A stretch of 64,000 nucleotides of DNA from G965240465 sp965249525. GTDB taxonomy: Bacteria > SAR324 > JACQKK01. Where the stretch lies: the NCBI GenBank assembly GCA_965249525.1, contig OZ252237.1, positions 1,054,001-1,118,000 on the forward strand, read 5' to 3'. This document shows, in pieces, positions 34,254 through 43,082 of the stretch (position 1 is the first letter of the stretch; every line of letters starts with the position of its first letter). The notes below the pieces were generated by a model. The model worked only from the letters and a program-made list of their open reading frames with translations, ran no database searches and had not been told where the DNA came from. The position numbers and the translations under genes are program-made.

Positions 34254-35430
34254 GGGGCTGCGTTATCTTCATCCAGCGTCCATTTTCTTGGGCTGAGTGC
34301 TGCAGGGCTTCCAAGACAGCTTGTACTTTTGCGCCGAATTGGAAATCGGGGAAGCAGCCTTGGGGGCTGTAGAGACCCTGGATGAGATCATAGATTTCAA
34401 TCACTTTGGCATCAAAGTATCCCAGACCGCCGCCGCCAAATTCAAAGCCAAAGAAGCCTGCATATTGGGGGACTTGTGAACCCACCAACAATTTGCGAAA
34501 GCCGCTTTGGGATGTATCGTCTTCCATCAGAAAAAGATTGAGTTCATTGAAGCGTTCGCCGTCCATTTCCATGGTGCCACGCAGACCACAGACCTCCCAG
34601 CAGATGCTAAACATGCGTCCTGCTGCCAGACGATTGGCTTCCAGCACCCCGCTGGCACCGTTGGCAAAGGTCAGCAAACATTGAATTTGGTCATCATTTT
34701 CCACGCGCTTCATGACAGGGTTTTTTCCGACTTTGGCAGCATAACCGCTGCCACTGGCAGCCAGCGGGCGTTCTTCAATGAAAATCCGTGAGATGGCACT
34801 CACTTGTTCAACGCCGCCCATCAAGAATAAAGCTACACTCAGCGCATGAGAACCCAAGTCCCCCAGTGAACCGCTGCCAGCCTTGGCTTGTTCCAAGCGC
34901 CAGGAAAATGGCAGCTGGGGATCATTCATCAGACCTTGGTCAAAGCGCCCGCGGAAGCGAGTCAAGCGTCCCAAAGAGCCTTTATCCATCACTTGTTTGG
35001 CGTACAATGCCGCCGGTGTCTTGAGGTTGTTAAAAGCACACATGGTTTTCACACCCCTTTTGGCAGCAGCATCGGCCATGCCCTGCGCCTGATTCATATT
35101 GAGTGCCAACGGCTTCTCACAATACACATGCTTGCCAGCTTCAATGGCTGCCATAGCCATTTCATAATGCCAATAGTTGGGTGAGGTGATATCCACCAAA
35201 TCCACGGCTGCATCTGTCACCAAGCGACGCCAGTCCCCCGTCGCCTGTGCAAAACCCAAGCGCTGCCGTGCTGCTTCTGCCAGTTCATCACCATCGTCTG
35301 CCAGCATATACAACTGCGGTTTGGCGGGCAAATCGGGATACAACATCCTTACCCGTTCAAATGCACTTGCATGCGCCTGACCCATAAAGCCAGATCCAAT
35401 CAAGCCCACATTTAATCGCCGTTCTGTCAA
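34243..35430 (-). CDS. Gfo/Idh/MocA family oxidoreductase (inositol 2-dehydrogenase-like)
   Basis: A 395-residue NAD-dependent dehydrogenase. The Rossmann loop is VGLIGSGFMGQAHASAF and the active-site block is GKHVYCEKPLALN, with Lys in EKP. GSLGDLGSHALSVALFLMG holds the conserved His. Its place after an iolE-like gene suggests it oxidises an inositol or a similar polyol to the keto form, the step before dehydration. It differs clearly from the paralogue pair at 19-22 kb. The last codons and the stop codon are built from the 13-bp array. Confidence 0.88.
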   Translation of the reverse strand: MTERRLNVGLIGSGFMGQAHASAFERVRMLYPDLPAKPQLYMLADDGDELAEAARQRLGFAQATGDWRRLVTDAAVDLVDITSPNYWHYEMAMAAIEAGKHVYCEKPLALNMNQAQGMADAAAKRGVKTMCAFNNLKTPAALYAKQVMDKGSLGRLTRFRGRFDQGLMNDPQLPFSWRLEQAKAGSGSLGDLGSHALSVALFLMGGVEQVSAISRIFIEERPLAASGSGYAAKVGKNPVMKRVENDDQIQCLLTFANGASGVLEANRLAAGRMFSICWEVCGLRGTMEMDGERFNELNLFLMEDDTSQSGFRKLLVGSQVPQYAGFFGFEFGGGGLGYFDAKVIEIYDLIQGLYSPQGCFPDFQFGAKVQAVLEALQHSAQENGRWMKITQPRPG

Positions 35431-35478
35431 CTATCACCCTCTTTGGAATCTGTTCTTAGTGCTGTCTTTGGTGCTGCT

Positions 35479-36378
35479 TTATGGCATGCCTGCAGGCAGC
35501 AGAATGCGTACGGTGTCCATGCCTTTTTTTACATAGGCTGCGGGGTCAGCCTTTTGGGGATCTTGTTCTGCTTCCACCACCGCCCAGCCCCGCCAGCCAC
35601 TGGCAAAAAATCCCTGCAATGGGGCAAACAGCACATCTCCATCTCCAGGAACCGTGAACATGCCGCAACGGACGCCCTCGTTGAAACTCACCTTGGCCCC
35701 TCGGCAGCGTGCCCATACATCTTGGCGAACATCCTTCAAATGAACATGCACCACCCGCTTCCCATGTTTCTGCAGCACCCTCGCCACCGAACCCCCAGCA
35801 GCCGTTAAATGTCCCGTATCCAGCAACAGTCCCACCTCAGACGGGGTGTGCGCCATTAGCCAGTCAATCTCCGACTCGGTCTCTATCAGCATCTTCAAAT
35901 GATGATGATACCCCAACTGCAAACCACGCCGCTTCAGCGCATGCGCAAACCTTCCCAAACGATGCGCATACTCCGCCAACTCCTTCTCTTCCAGCACCAC
36001 CGTCTCCGTCAGCGGGCGTTCCCAGGGCTGTTCGCCCTGCATCAACCCGCACTCCCCATACACCATCACCTCACAGCCCATGTGCTTTAACAACGCTATA
36101 TGCGAATCCGCAGCAGCCAACTCCTCTTCCACACTCCTGTCGATTAAATATCCCGAATACCAGCCTGATGCCAACTCCAAACCATGTGGAGACAAGGCAG
36201 CACGCAAGGCTTTCTCTTCCCTGGGGAATTTACGACCCAACTCCACCCCCGCATAACCTGCGGCAGCAGCTTCTCTCAGGCAGGTCTCCAAAGGAATGTG
36301 GTCGCCCAAAGTTTCCAACACATCGTTGGTCCAAGACAACGGACTCACTCCTAATTGTATTTGGTGTGGTTTGTTCAT
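35479..36378 (-). CDS. iolE: Myo-inosose-2 dehydratase-like sugar isomerase/dehydratase
   Basis: A TIM-barrel metal enzyme of the xylose isomerase-like superfamily, 299 residues. The start is LGVSPLSWTNDVLETLGDHIP, a close match to IolE, which dehydrates scyllo-inosose to a diketo product. Metal and substrate residues appear in GYAGVELGRKFP, LGYHHHLKML, GLLLDTGHLTAAGG, HVHLKDV and WAVVEAEQDP. It heads a minus-strand unit with an inositol dehydrogenase-like gene 48 bp downstream and an SDR beyond. No other iol genes are in the window, so full inositol use is not shown. Confidence 0.86.
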   Translation of the reverse strand: MNKPHQIQLGVSPLSWTNDVLETLGDHIPLETCLREAAAAGYAGVELGRKFPREEKALRAALSPHGLELASGWYSGYLIDRSVEEELAAADSHIALLKHMGCEVMVYGECGLMQGEQPWERPLTETVVLEEKELAEYAHRLGRFAHALKRRGLQLGYHHHLKMLIETESEIDWLMAHTPSEVGLLLDTGHLTAAGGSVARVLQKHGKRVVHVHLKDVRQDVWARCRGAKVSFNEGVRCGMFTVPGDGDVLFAPLQGFFASGWRGWAVVEAEQDPQKADPAAYVKKGMDTVRILLPAGMP

Positions 36379-36464
36379 TTTGACTATCTATTGCCATCCG
36401 TAGCACACTTGGCTAGGCAAAGTCTCATTTAATTCAAAAGCAATTCAAAAGAAATGGCAAAGAA

Positions 36465-37307
36465 ATGAAGCTTCCCACAGGTGCCACCCGCGTATTTTTG
36501 CTGCTGGCAGCAGCTTTTGCGGTGCTGCTGTCATTGGCACTCTGGCGCGAGGTTGCACGTGAGCACCAGAACATCGCCATTTCAGTCAATGCCCTGGTTC
36601 AATTACATCCCCGTCTGGCACGCAGCGGCCAGGTAGATCTGGTACGCACCGACCGCATGGCTGTTTTGCTGGTAGACCCCCAAACCCAGCAAACCGCAGC
36701 TTTGCGCATCGTTTCTCCCTTGCTGCTGCCCCAAGCCATACAAATCGGACAAGCCCAGGCAACAGCCCCCCTTAAGCAGCAGGCATACCTGCTGGTGGCC
36801 ATTACCGATAAAGACGGCGAACTTTTCCAAGTCACCCCCGGCGAAGCCTATGGCAGCATCTCCGCCACCCTAGGAGAAAAAAAGTTGTTGCTGGAACTGA
36901 CAGAAGTGTATCGAGGCGGTGTACGCAATCAAGGGGGCAGCCCCGCACCAACCTCAGACGACTCCCCTTCCTGCCATTTCTGCATCTCTGGTGTGGCTTT
37001 CACCAACCTCCCCCACCAGCCCTCAGCCAACGGGCGCTTAATCATCCTGCTGTTTGACCCCCAAATCCAACAACCAGTGGCTTTTCAAATCTCCAACAGC
37101 GACAACCTGCCCCAAGCATTCTCCATCGCCCTCCCTCCACAACTTCGCAATAACGCCAAGTCCGCCTACCAATTGCGTATCCTCACCGATACCAATCAGC
37201 AGCCATTTGAATCTGCGCCAGGAGAAATTATCGGACGCTCCCCGCAGCCCATTCCACTTGGCACCAACGACTTGCAATTCCCCCTGGACACCCCCTACAA
37301 CAGATAA
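36465..37307 (+). CDS. Membrane-anchored protein with duplicated domain, CcmI-like
   Basis: A 280-residue protein with one N-terminal membrane helix (VFLLLAAAFAVLLSLALW) and a periplasmic part made of two similar halves. Each half reads like DRMAVLLVDPQTQQTAALRI ... LLLPQAIQI ... TPGEAYGSI, and GRLIILLFDPQIQQPVAFQI ... NLPQAFSI ... APGEIIGRS. Between them lies a short linker with CHFC. The repeat unit resembles the C-terminal periplasmic domain of CcmI, which helps load apocytochrome c. No other Ccm gene is adjacent, so the link is inferred from resemblance only. It is divergent from the iolE unit and convergent with gltX. Confidence 0.7.
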   Translation: MKLPTGATRVFLLLAAAFAVLLSLALWREVAREHQNIAISVNALVQLHPRLARSGQVDLVRTDRMAVLLVDPQTQQTAALRIVSPLLLPQAIQIGQAQATAPLKQQAYLLVAITDKDGELFQVTPGEAYGSISATLGEKKLLLELTEVYRGGVRNQGGSPAPTSDDSPSCHFCISGVAFTNLPHQPSANGRLIILLFDPQIQQPVAFQISNSDNLPQAFSIALPPQLRNNAKSAYQLRILTDTNQQPFESAPGEIIGRSPQPIPLGTNDLQFPLDTPYNR

Positions 37308-37353
37308 TCCCCTCACACAGCCAAGGAACTATGCACCATAGCTGCCCTAAGGG

Positions 37354-37397
37354 CTTGGTGGTGAAAAACTTGGTGGTGAAAAACTTGGTGGGAAAAA
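37354..37397. repeat. Short tandem array, 3 x 15 bp, between convergent genes
   Basis: Two perfect copies of CTTGGTGGTGAAAAA (37354 and 37369) and a shorter third at 37384 lie between the duplicated-domain gene and gltX, which converge here. Confidence 0.9.
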
Positions 37398-37422
37398 CTT
37401 TGCGCTAAAAACTGTGCTGCTA

Positions 37423-38874
37423 TTAAGTCATTTGCAGCACACGTTGCAGCCGTTCGCGCACCTTGGTCTTGCCGAAGATATTCACAATTTGGGTAAGGTC
37501 TGGACCGTCAACTTCCAGGGTAATGGCCATTCTCATGGGCATGAGCAGGTTTTTTCCTTGAAAGCCGGTAACTTTATTGACCTGTTTGACCATGTTGTTG
37601 AAGGTTTCCGCATCCAGTTCTTGCTCTTCTTTCATGGCATCAATTTGTTTCAGCAGGCTGGTGAGTACGCTTTTGCTGATTTTGTGTCCTAGTGCTTGGA
37701 TAATTTTATCATCTGGGAGTTCTTGTTCGGGGCGATAAAAGAGGCTGAGTCGTTTTTCTATCTCGGTGAGTTTAGCCATTTGGGGCTGGATGACGGGAAC
37801 CAGCTTGCGGATCTCCTCAAAGTCTTCGTGGGCATAGCGAGAATTGGAGATAAAAGGAACCAGGTATTGCCAGAGAGCTTCTTTACCCATTTTTCCCATC
37901 CAGAGTTTATTGAGCCAGTCAAGTTTTTCGGTGTTGAATCTGGCGGGAGATTTACCGATGCGTTCAATAGCAAAGACGGATTCCAACTCGCTGATAGAGA
38001 AGATTTCTTGCTGTTCTACAGGACTCCATCCCAGCAGGGAGAGGAAGTTGACCATAGCCTGCGGCAGGTAGCCTTTGCGACGGAAGTCGGTGACGGTGGC
38101 ATCACCGCTGCGTTTGCTCATTTTGCTTCTGTCTTGGTTAAGCAGCAGGGGCAGGTGAGCGAATTCTGGAGGAGTTATATCAAGCCAGCGGCAAAGCAGC
38201 AGGTATTTGGGGGTGGAAGGCAGCCACTCATCCCCGCGCAGCACATGTGAGATTTCCATCAGATAATCATCTACCACAGCAGCCAGGTGGTAGGTGGGAA
38301 AGCCATCAGATTTATAGATAATTTGGTCTTCCAGTTGGCGCAAAGGAAACTGCATCCTGTCACGCACCAAATCTTTGAACATGATGGGATTGTCTTCTTG
38401 CGGGATAGCCATGCGCACCACAGAAATTCGTCCCTCCTCTTCATACTGGATGCGTTGGGCATCGGAAAGATGCCTGCAGCGACCATCATAGCGGGTGGGG
38501 CGACCCAATTCCATTTGCTTTTTGCGCATAGCCGTCAAGTCAGATTTGGTACAGTAACATCGGTAAGCCACTTCTTTTTCGAGCAGTTCAGAGATGGCTT
38601 CATCATAGATTTTCAAGCGTTCTGACTGCCGATAAGGACCGTACTTACCATACTGGTAAGGGCTTTCATCAGGAGTAATGCCTGCCCAGGCCAGATTACG
38701 CATGATGTTGTCCTCCGCTGTAGAATCAAAGCGTTCTTGGTCGGTATCATCTATACGAAGCACAAAAACACCGTGATTATGACGGGCAAACAAAAAATTG
38801 AACAAAGCGGTACGCAGCCCTCCAATATGCAAATGACCCGTGGGACTGGGTGCAAAACGAACTCTAACTGTCAT
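37423..38874 (-). CDS. gltX: Glutamyl-tRNA synthetase
   Basis: A class I aminoacyl-tRNA synthetase that charges tRNA-Glu. The 483 residues have normal length. The HIGH-like signature is SPTGHLHIGGLRTALFN at about 9-25, and the KMSKR loop is DRSKMSKRSGD near residue 250. The zinc-binding block with CYCTKSDL also resembles GltX proteins with Cys ligands. The anticodon-binding region follows to the end. It lies alone on the minus strand; the alternative complex III operon upstream ends 220 bp away, with 14-bp direct repeats (TTAATAAACCTTTG, 2.5 copies from 38916) in the gap. Confidence 0.96.
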   Translation of the reverse strand: MTVRVRFAPSPTGHLHIGGLRTALFNFLFARHNHGVFVLRIDDTDQERFDSTAEDNIMRNLAWAGITPDESPYQYGKYGPYRQSERLKIYDEAISELLEKEVAYRCYCTKSDLTAMRKKQMELGRPTRYDGRCRHLSDAQRIQYEEEGRISVVRMAIPQEDNPIMFKDLVRDRMQFPLRQLEDQIIYKSDGFPTYHLAAVVDDYLMEISHVLRGDEWLPSTPKYLLLCRWLDITPPEFAHLPLLLNQDRSKMSKRSGDATVTDFRRKGYLPQAMVNFLSLLGWSPVEQQEIFSISELESVFAIERIGKSPARFNTEKLDWLNKLWMGKMGKEALWQYLVPFISNSRYAHEDFEEIRKLVPVIQPQMAKLTEIEKRLSLFYRPEQELPDDKIIQALGHKISKSVLTSLLKQIDAMKEEQELDAETFNNMVKQVNKVTGFQGKNLLMPMRMAITLEVDGPDLTQIVNIFGKTKVRERLQRVLQMT

Positions 38875-39094
38875 GGTAAAAAAACTTAAATAAAGGGAAA
38901 ATACATCAACAAGCGTTAATAAACCTTTGTTAATAAACCTTTGTTAATAAAAGATAGCGGGCATGAAATCTGGGGGGAGGGTAGCTTATGGGCTATTATT
39001 TTATCAATCACACCCTAGCATAATTGAGGGGACAGTACTAATTTGCCAGAAAAAAGCCGTAGAGAAAACCTTGTTTGTCAGCTACGAGTAAAAA

Positions 39095-40351
39095 TCAATG
39101 ACCATGCCAGCTTTTGCAGAGGTGTTTATCCGAGATGGGCAGGATGGGCACTCGGCGCATCATATAGAAAAAACACAGCAGGAACAGCCCGCAGAAGCCT
39201 GCGGTGATAACAATCTCGGTGAGTCCAAATACAAACTGCGGGTTCTCATGGCGGTCTTGGATAGAAGGGGTAATCAGTAAATAGTGCGCCCACCATTGAC
39301 CAATCAGCAGGATGAAGGCAATGGAGGCAGCCACAGCAGGTGTGCGACAAACTGTGCGTGAGATAAGCGTGAGAAAGGGAAGCACAAACAGTACACCGAA
39401 CAGCACCCAAAACAAGGGTTTCCAGGGGGTGGGGGCAATGGAACGGGTGACCAGAAAAGGGGCTTCTTCAGCCAGGTTGCTGTACCAGATGACCAGGTAT
39501 TGAGAAAAAGCCAGGTAGGTGTACAACATGGCGATGGCAAAGGTAAGTTTGGCGAGGTCATTGTAGCGATTGAGCGTCATGTATTCGGCAAGGGCGGGGT
39601 TTCTCCTTAGCCAGGTAATGATAATCAGCAGCAGTGCCAGTGCGGAGTACAAATTGCCCACAAAGAAGAAGACCCCAAACAAGGTGCTGAACCACTCTTG
39701 GTCAAGCGACATGACATAGTCAAAAGCCACCATAGAAAAAACCAGGGCATACAGCAGGGCTAGGGAGGGCGCCAGGCGGCGGGCGTGCTGTTCTCTTTTG
39801 GTTTGTTCTACTTGATGATCGCCGTAATTTTTCAGTATTTTTTGAGCAAATGCACCTCCCCATTGGGGAACCAGGCTGCGGGCTGCTGCCAGATCTGGCA
39901 TTAAGGCATTGCGAACATAGAGTTGACTCAGCAAAAACAGCCCGGCTAGTCCCAGGGCGTTGCGGGTTAAGAAAAAGGGCAGGTTTAAATAAGCCGATTT
40001 GAATTGCAGGGGATGCTGCACCCATTCGTATAGGTGATGGGCGCCAAAACCTATGCCCATAAAAGCCAGGAAGGCAAAGGGCAGAAAGGCAGAGAAGCAT
40101 TCGGCAATGCGCTTGTAAGGGCGTCCCCATTTGGCATCACACAACTGCCAGATGACAGAAAGCATGACTCCTGCCTGGGCGATACCCCCCCAGAATAGCA
40201 GATTGATGAGAAAAGCCTGCCAGGTGCGCTCTGCTTGATTGGTGTACAGCCCATAAGCGAACATGGCTGCACCCAGTGCGATCAGCAGCAGCAGCAGGGC
40301 GCGCCAGCCCGGAGAAATATACGGGTTGCCTGTTTCCAGAATTGCTTTCAT
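39095..40351 (-). CDS. actF: Alternative Complex III subunit ActF
   Basis: The last gene of the ACIII operon, 418 residues with about ten membrane helices. It belongs to the NrfD-like/ActF group that carries a quinol-binding site and packs against ActC. Hydrophobic segments such as WRALLLLLIALGAAMFAYGLY and LALLYALVFSMVAFDYVMSLD alternate with short loops. It holds histidines in GFGAHHLYEWVQHP. ActF is thought to form part of the proton path but has no cofactors of its own. It begins 39 bp after actE. In many genomes cytochrome oxidase genes follow actF; here gltX does. Confidence 0.9.
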   Translation of the reverse strand: MKAILETGNPYISPGWRALLLLLIALGAAMFAYGLYTNQAERTWQAFLINLLFWGGIAQAGVMLSVIWQLCDAKWGRPYKRIAECFSAFLPFAFLAFMGIGFGAHHLYEWVQHPLQFKSAYLNLPFFLTRNALGLAGLFLLSQLYVRNALMPDLAAARSLVPQWGGAFAQKILKNYGDHQVEQTKREQHARRLAPSLALLYALVFSMVAFDYVMSLDQEWFSTLFGVFFFVGNLYSALALLLIIITWLRRNPALAEYMTLNRYNDLAKLTFAIAMLYTYLAFSQYLVIWYSNLAEEAPFLVTRSIAPTPWKPLFWVLFGVLFVLPFLTLISRTVCRTPAVAASIAFILLIGQWWAHYLLITPSIQDRHENPQFVFGLTEIVITAGFCGLFLLCFFYMMRRVPILPISDKHLCKSWHGH

Positions 40352-40390
40352 AAGGGGATGGCGTGCTAAATGGCGTGCTAAGGAGAAGGG

Positions 40391-41047
40391 CTAAGGAGAA
40401 GGGCTAAGCTGTTGGAAACCTGAGGAACGCAGGTAGTGGACAATATCCCAGCGGTCTTTCTGAGAGGTTTGATGCCCGTAAGACGGCATAATACCGCCCC
40501 CGTAGCGAATCAGGTTGTAGATGTGGGCATCGGACAGCAAGGGCAAAAGACTATGCAAGACCGGTGCAGGCATGCCCAGGTTGGTGACCACGGTGTTGGC
40601 ATAGCCGTCGCTGCCGTGGCAGGCAGCACAGTAGATGCCGTAGAAGTTCTTGCCCCTGGCAATAGACAGCTGGCTGCGGGGAAAAGTATCCTGGGGCTGG
40701 ATGTCACGCAGCAAATGCCCTCCAGCAACAGCGTTGGCAGCAATGAAGGGTTCGCGTCCGCTGCGCGGCACCGATTCATGAGGGAAAGTCTGTATGGTTC
40801 CCTCTTCCTGGGGTTTGAGATGGGGCATGTTGACCATGTCCAAGAACCAATCCCATTGCAGGCCGTCAAACCAGGGGCGTGAGAGATCATAGCTGAGATA
40901 GTCCGGCGTCTTATCCCGCCCAGCAGTGGCAACCAGCCAGAACCCTGCTATCACCAACAGGCTTAACAAACTGGCAGTCCCATACAACAGCCCGTATCGC
41001 CGTCCGCCAGGGGATAATTCTCTATGCTTGTGTGCTTTAGTTTTCAA
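40391..41047 (-). CDS. actE: Alternative Complex III monoheme cytochrome c subunit ActE
   Basis: A membrane-anchored c-type cytochrome, 218 residues with the TTG start at 41047. One hydrophobic helix (LLYGTASLLSLLVIAGFWLV) is followed by a periplasmic domain with a single heme-binding CAACH and the axial Met probably in GGGIMPSYG. I choose the TTG at 41047 because AGAGGAGG lies 6 nt upstream. The ATG at 41068 lies before that site. The start overlaps actD by 11 bp. ActE passes electrons from the pentaheme ActA toward a soluble acceptor. The stop codon is inside a 13-bp direct repeat (40378-40403). Confidence 0.9.
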   Translation of the reverse strand: MKTKAHKHRELSPGGRRYGLLYGTASLLSLLVIAGFWLVATAGRDKTPDYLSYDLSRPWFDGLQWDWFLDMVNMPHLKPQEEGTIQTFPHESVPRSGREPFIAANAVAGGHLLRDIQPQDTFPRSQLSIARGKNFYGIYCAACHGSDGYANTVVTNLGMPAPVLHSLLPLLSDAHIYNLIRYGGGIMPSYGHQTSQKDRWDIVHYLRSSGFQQLSPSP

Positions 41048-41627
41048 GCACCACCTCCTCTGCACCATATTTGCGTACCAGCTTTTCCAGTTCTTTTGCC
41101 TCTGCCTGATTGCATTGAACCGCCACCCCAAACCTGTCCAAAGAAAATCGTCCGTAGTTCAAAAATTGCGGGGAGCGCGGCAGCGGTCGTCGTCGCAGGG
41201 TGATATATCCCAGCAGAAAAATCCCCACCGCCGTGGACATGCCCGCCAGCAAGACCATCAACTCAAAGCCTATGATGGTAAAAGCAGGAATACTGACAAT
41301 CGGCTTGCTGCTGACAGGCAGCACCCAGTCCAGTGCAGTCCAGGTAGGCAGCCCGTAGCCAAAAAACAACCCCAGCGCCCCAAATACCAGTGTGATGAAA
41401 GGAAGCCTGCTTTGGGGGGATCCGATGGCATGCGACAACTCATGCCTGATACACGGCGACAGCACAGACGGCTGCCTGCCCTGCTGGTGCAATTCCTTTA
41501 GGCAGGCTGCTGCTTGATCCACATAGGCAAAACTGGCCCACACCCCCTGAAACTTGCGCGGAAACAGCAGCTTCTCTGACAGCGCCGCCAGCTTCTTCCC
41601 CTTCAATGATGCAAACTTTTTCAACAT
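41037..41627 (-). CDS. actD: Alternative Complex III subunit ActD
   Basis: A small membrane subunit (about 196 residues, DUF3341 type) with two transmembrane helices: LPFITLVFGALGLFFGYGLP and a second (FELMVLLAGMSTAVGIFLLGYI). The N-terminal part lies in the cytoplasm and includes PRKFQGVWASFAYVDQAAACLKEL, where related ActD proteins also start VxAxFxxxxxxxxAxxxLxxxG. It has no cofactor. The ATG at 41627 follows the actC stop by 9 bp; an in-frame TTG at 41633 is possible. The gene overlaps actE at its 3' end. Confidence 0.88.
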   Translation of the reverse strand: MLKKFASLKGKKLAALSEKLLFPRKFQGVWASFAYVDQAAACLKELHQQGRQPSVLSPCIRHELSHAIGSPQSRLPFITLVFGALGLFFGYGLPTWTALDWVLPVSSKPIVSIPAFTIIGFELMVLLAGMSTAVGIFLLGYITLRRRPLPRSPQFLNYGRFSLDRFGVAVQCNQAEAKELEKLVRKYGAEEVVLEN

Positions 41628-41636
41628 GCTCAAAAC

Positions 41637-43001
41637 TTACTCAGCAGCCTTCTTCAAGGGGGGCGGCAGACTCTCTTTCACCTCAGCAATAGCCAAGCTG
41701 GGCATAGCTCGGGTGAAAAGGATAAACAAAGTAAAGAAAAAACCAAAGCTGCCCAAGGTAATGCCGAATTCAATCACAGTAGGATAATATGTTCCCCAAT
41801 TGGTGGGGTTGAAATCCCGCTGCAAGGAACTCACCACAATGTTAAAGCGCTCAAACCACATACCAATGTTGATAAAAATAGCAATCACAAACAAAGCCAG
41901 CGGATTGTTGCGGATTTTCCATCGCCACAGGGGCAAAGGCGCAATTACGTTGCAAAACACCATGATCCAAAAAGCATACTGGGGAAAGCCAAACGCCCCC
42001 TGGTCACGCACCGGGTCCAAGCTGCCAGGTTCTCCAAATGGACGAAAATAAAAAATAGCCTTCTCAAAAGAAACCCCACTGTACCAAGCAATGAAAAACT
42101 CTGTGAGATAAGCATAGCCCACAATGATGGAAGTGAACAAAATCACCCGCGCCATACTTTGCATCACATGCGGGGTGATGTACTTCTCCAGCCCAAATAC
42201 CACCCGCATGGGGATAACGATGGTCAGCACCATCGCCAGACCAGAGAATATAGCCCCTGCCACAAAATAAGGCGCAAAAATGGTGGTGTGCCAGCCTGGC
42301 ACCAAGGACATGGCAAAATCCCAAGACACAATGGAATGCACCGAGAACACCAGCGGGGTGGCAAATGCTGCCAAAATCAAATACCCGCGCGCAAAGTGCG
42401 TCCACTGCTGATACGAGTGGTTCCAGCCGATAGACATCAGGCTGTATATCTTGCGTCGCAGCCCAGAGGCGTGATCTCTCAGGGAAGCCAAGTCGGGAAT
42501 CAGCCCCACAATGAAAAAAGTCACCGAAATGGTGAGGTAGGTGCTTACCGCAAATACATCCCACACCAGCGGTGATTTAAAATTCACCCACAACAAGCGC
42601 TGGTTGGGATAAGGAATCAGCCAGTAGGCATACCAGATGCGACCGACATGAATCAAAGGAAACAGTCCTGCGGTCATCACTGCAAATACGGTCATAGCCT
42701 CCGCTGCACGATAGACTGGCGCACGCCAGGGGGCGCGGGTTAAAAAGAATACGGCTGAAATCAAGGTGCCTGCATGACCAATTCCCACCCAAAACACAAA
42801 GTTGGTGATATACACCCCCCAGCCGATGGGATGGGTAATGCCGCTTAACCCCAGCCCCACATCAATCTGCACCGCCAAACTGACGACACCTATTCCCAGT
42901 GCTGTGATAAAGCCTATCAGCAGCAGGAAGAAAGCCGGCTTGGGGCGTTCCAGCGTCCGCAGGACATCGTAATTGACTTCTGCGTAGGTGATATCTTTCA
43001 A
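41637..43001 (-). CDS. actC: Alternative Complex III subunit ActC (NrfD/PsrC-like)
   Basis: An integral membrane protein of 454 residues with about ten helices, homologous to NrfD/PsrC, which binds the menaquinol or ubiquinol oxidised by the complex. Conserved segments include WGVYITNFVFWVGIGHAGTLISA, HVGRIWYAYWLIPYPNQ and GWHTTIFAPYFVAGAIFSG. The start codon is TTG at 43001, with GAGAG 7 nt upstream. That start region is itself part of a tandem repeat of 14 bp copied four times (42999-43056). It sits 82 bp after actB and 9 bp before actD. Confidence 0.93.
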   Translation of the reverse strand: MKDITYAEVNYDVLRTLERPKPAFFLLLIGFITALGIGVVSLAVQIDVGLGLSGITHPIGWGVYITNFVFWVGIGHAGTLISAVFFLTRAPWRAPVYRAAEAMTVFAVMTAGLFPLIHVGRIWYAYWLIPYPNQRLLWVNFKSPLVWDVFAVSTYLTISVTFFIVGLIPDLASLRDHASGLRRKIYSLMSIGWNHSYQQWTHFARGYLILAAFATPLVFSVHSIVSWDFAMSLVPGWHTTIFAPYFVAGAIFSGLAMVLTIVIPMRVVFGLEKYITPHVMQSMARVILFTSIIVGYAYLTEFFIAWYSGVSFEKAIFYFRPFGEPGSLDPVRDQGAFGFPQYAFWIMVFCNVIAPLPLWRWKIRNNPLALFVIAIFINIGMWFERFNIVVSSLQRDFNPTNWGTYYPTVIEFGITLGSFGFFFTLFILFTRAMPSLAIAEVKESLPPPLKKAAE

Positions 43002-43056
43002 AATAGTACTCTCAAAATAGTACCCTCAAAATAATACTTCGCAAAATAATGCTGCC
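42999..43056. repeat. Tandem array, 4 x 14-15 bp, covering the actC start site
   Basis: Four decaying copies of CAAAATAGTACTCT start at 42999, 43013, 43027 and 43042 (plus strand). On the minus strand, each copy ends in TTTTG, and the copy next to actC supplies its TTG start codon and the GAGAG ribosome binding site. Confidence 0.85.
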
Positions 43057-43082
43057 TTAGCAGGGGTCAGCGGGAAAATGGC

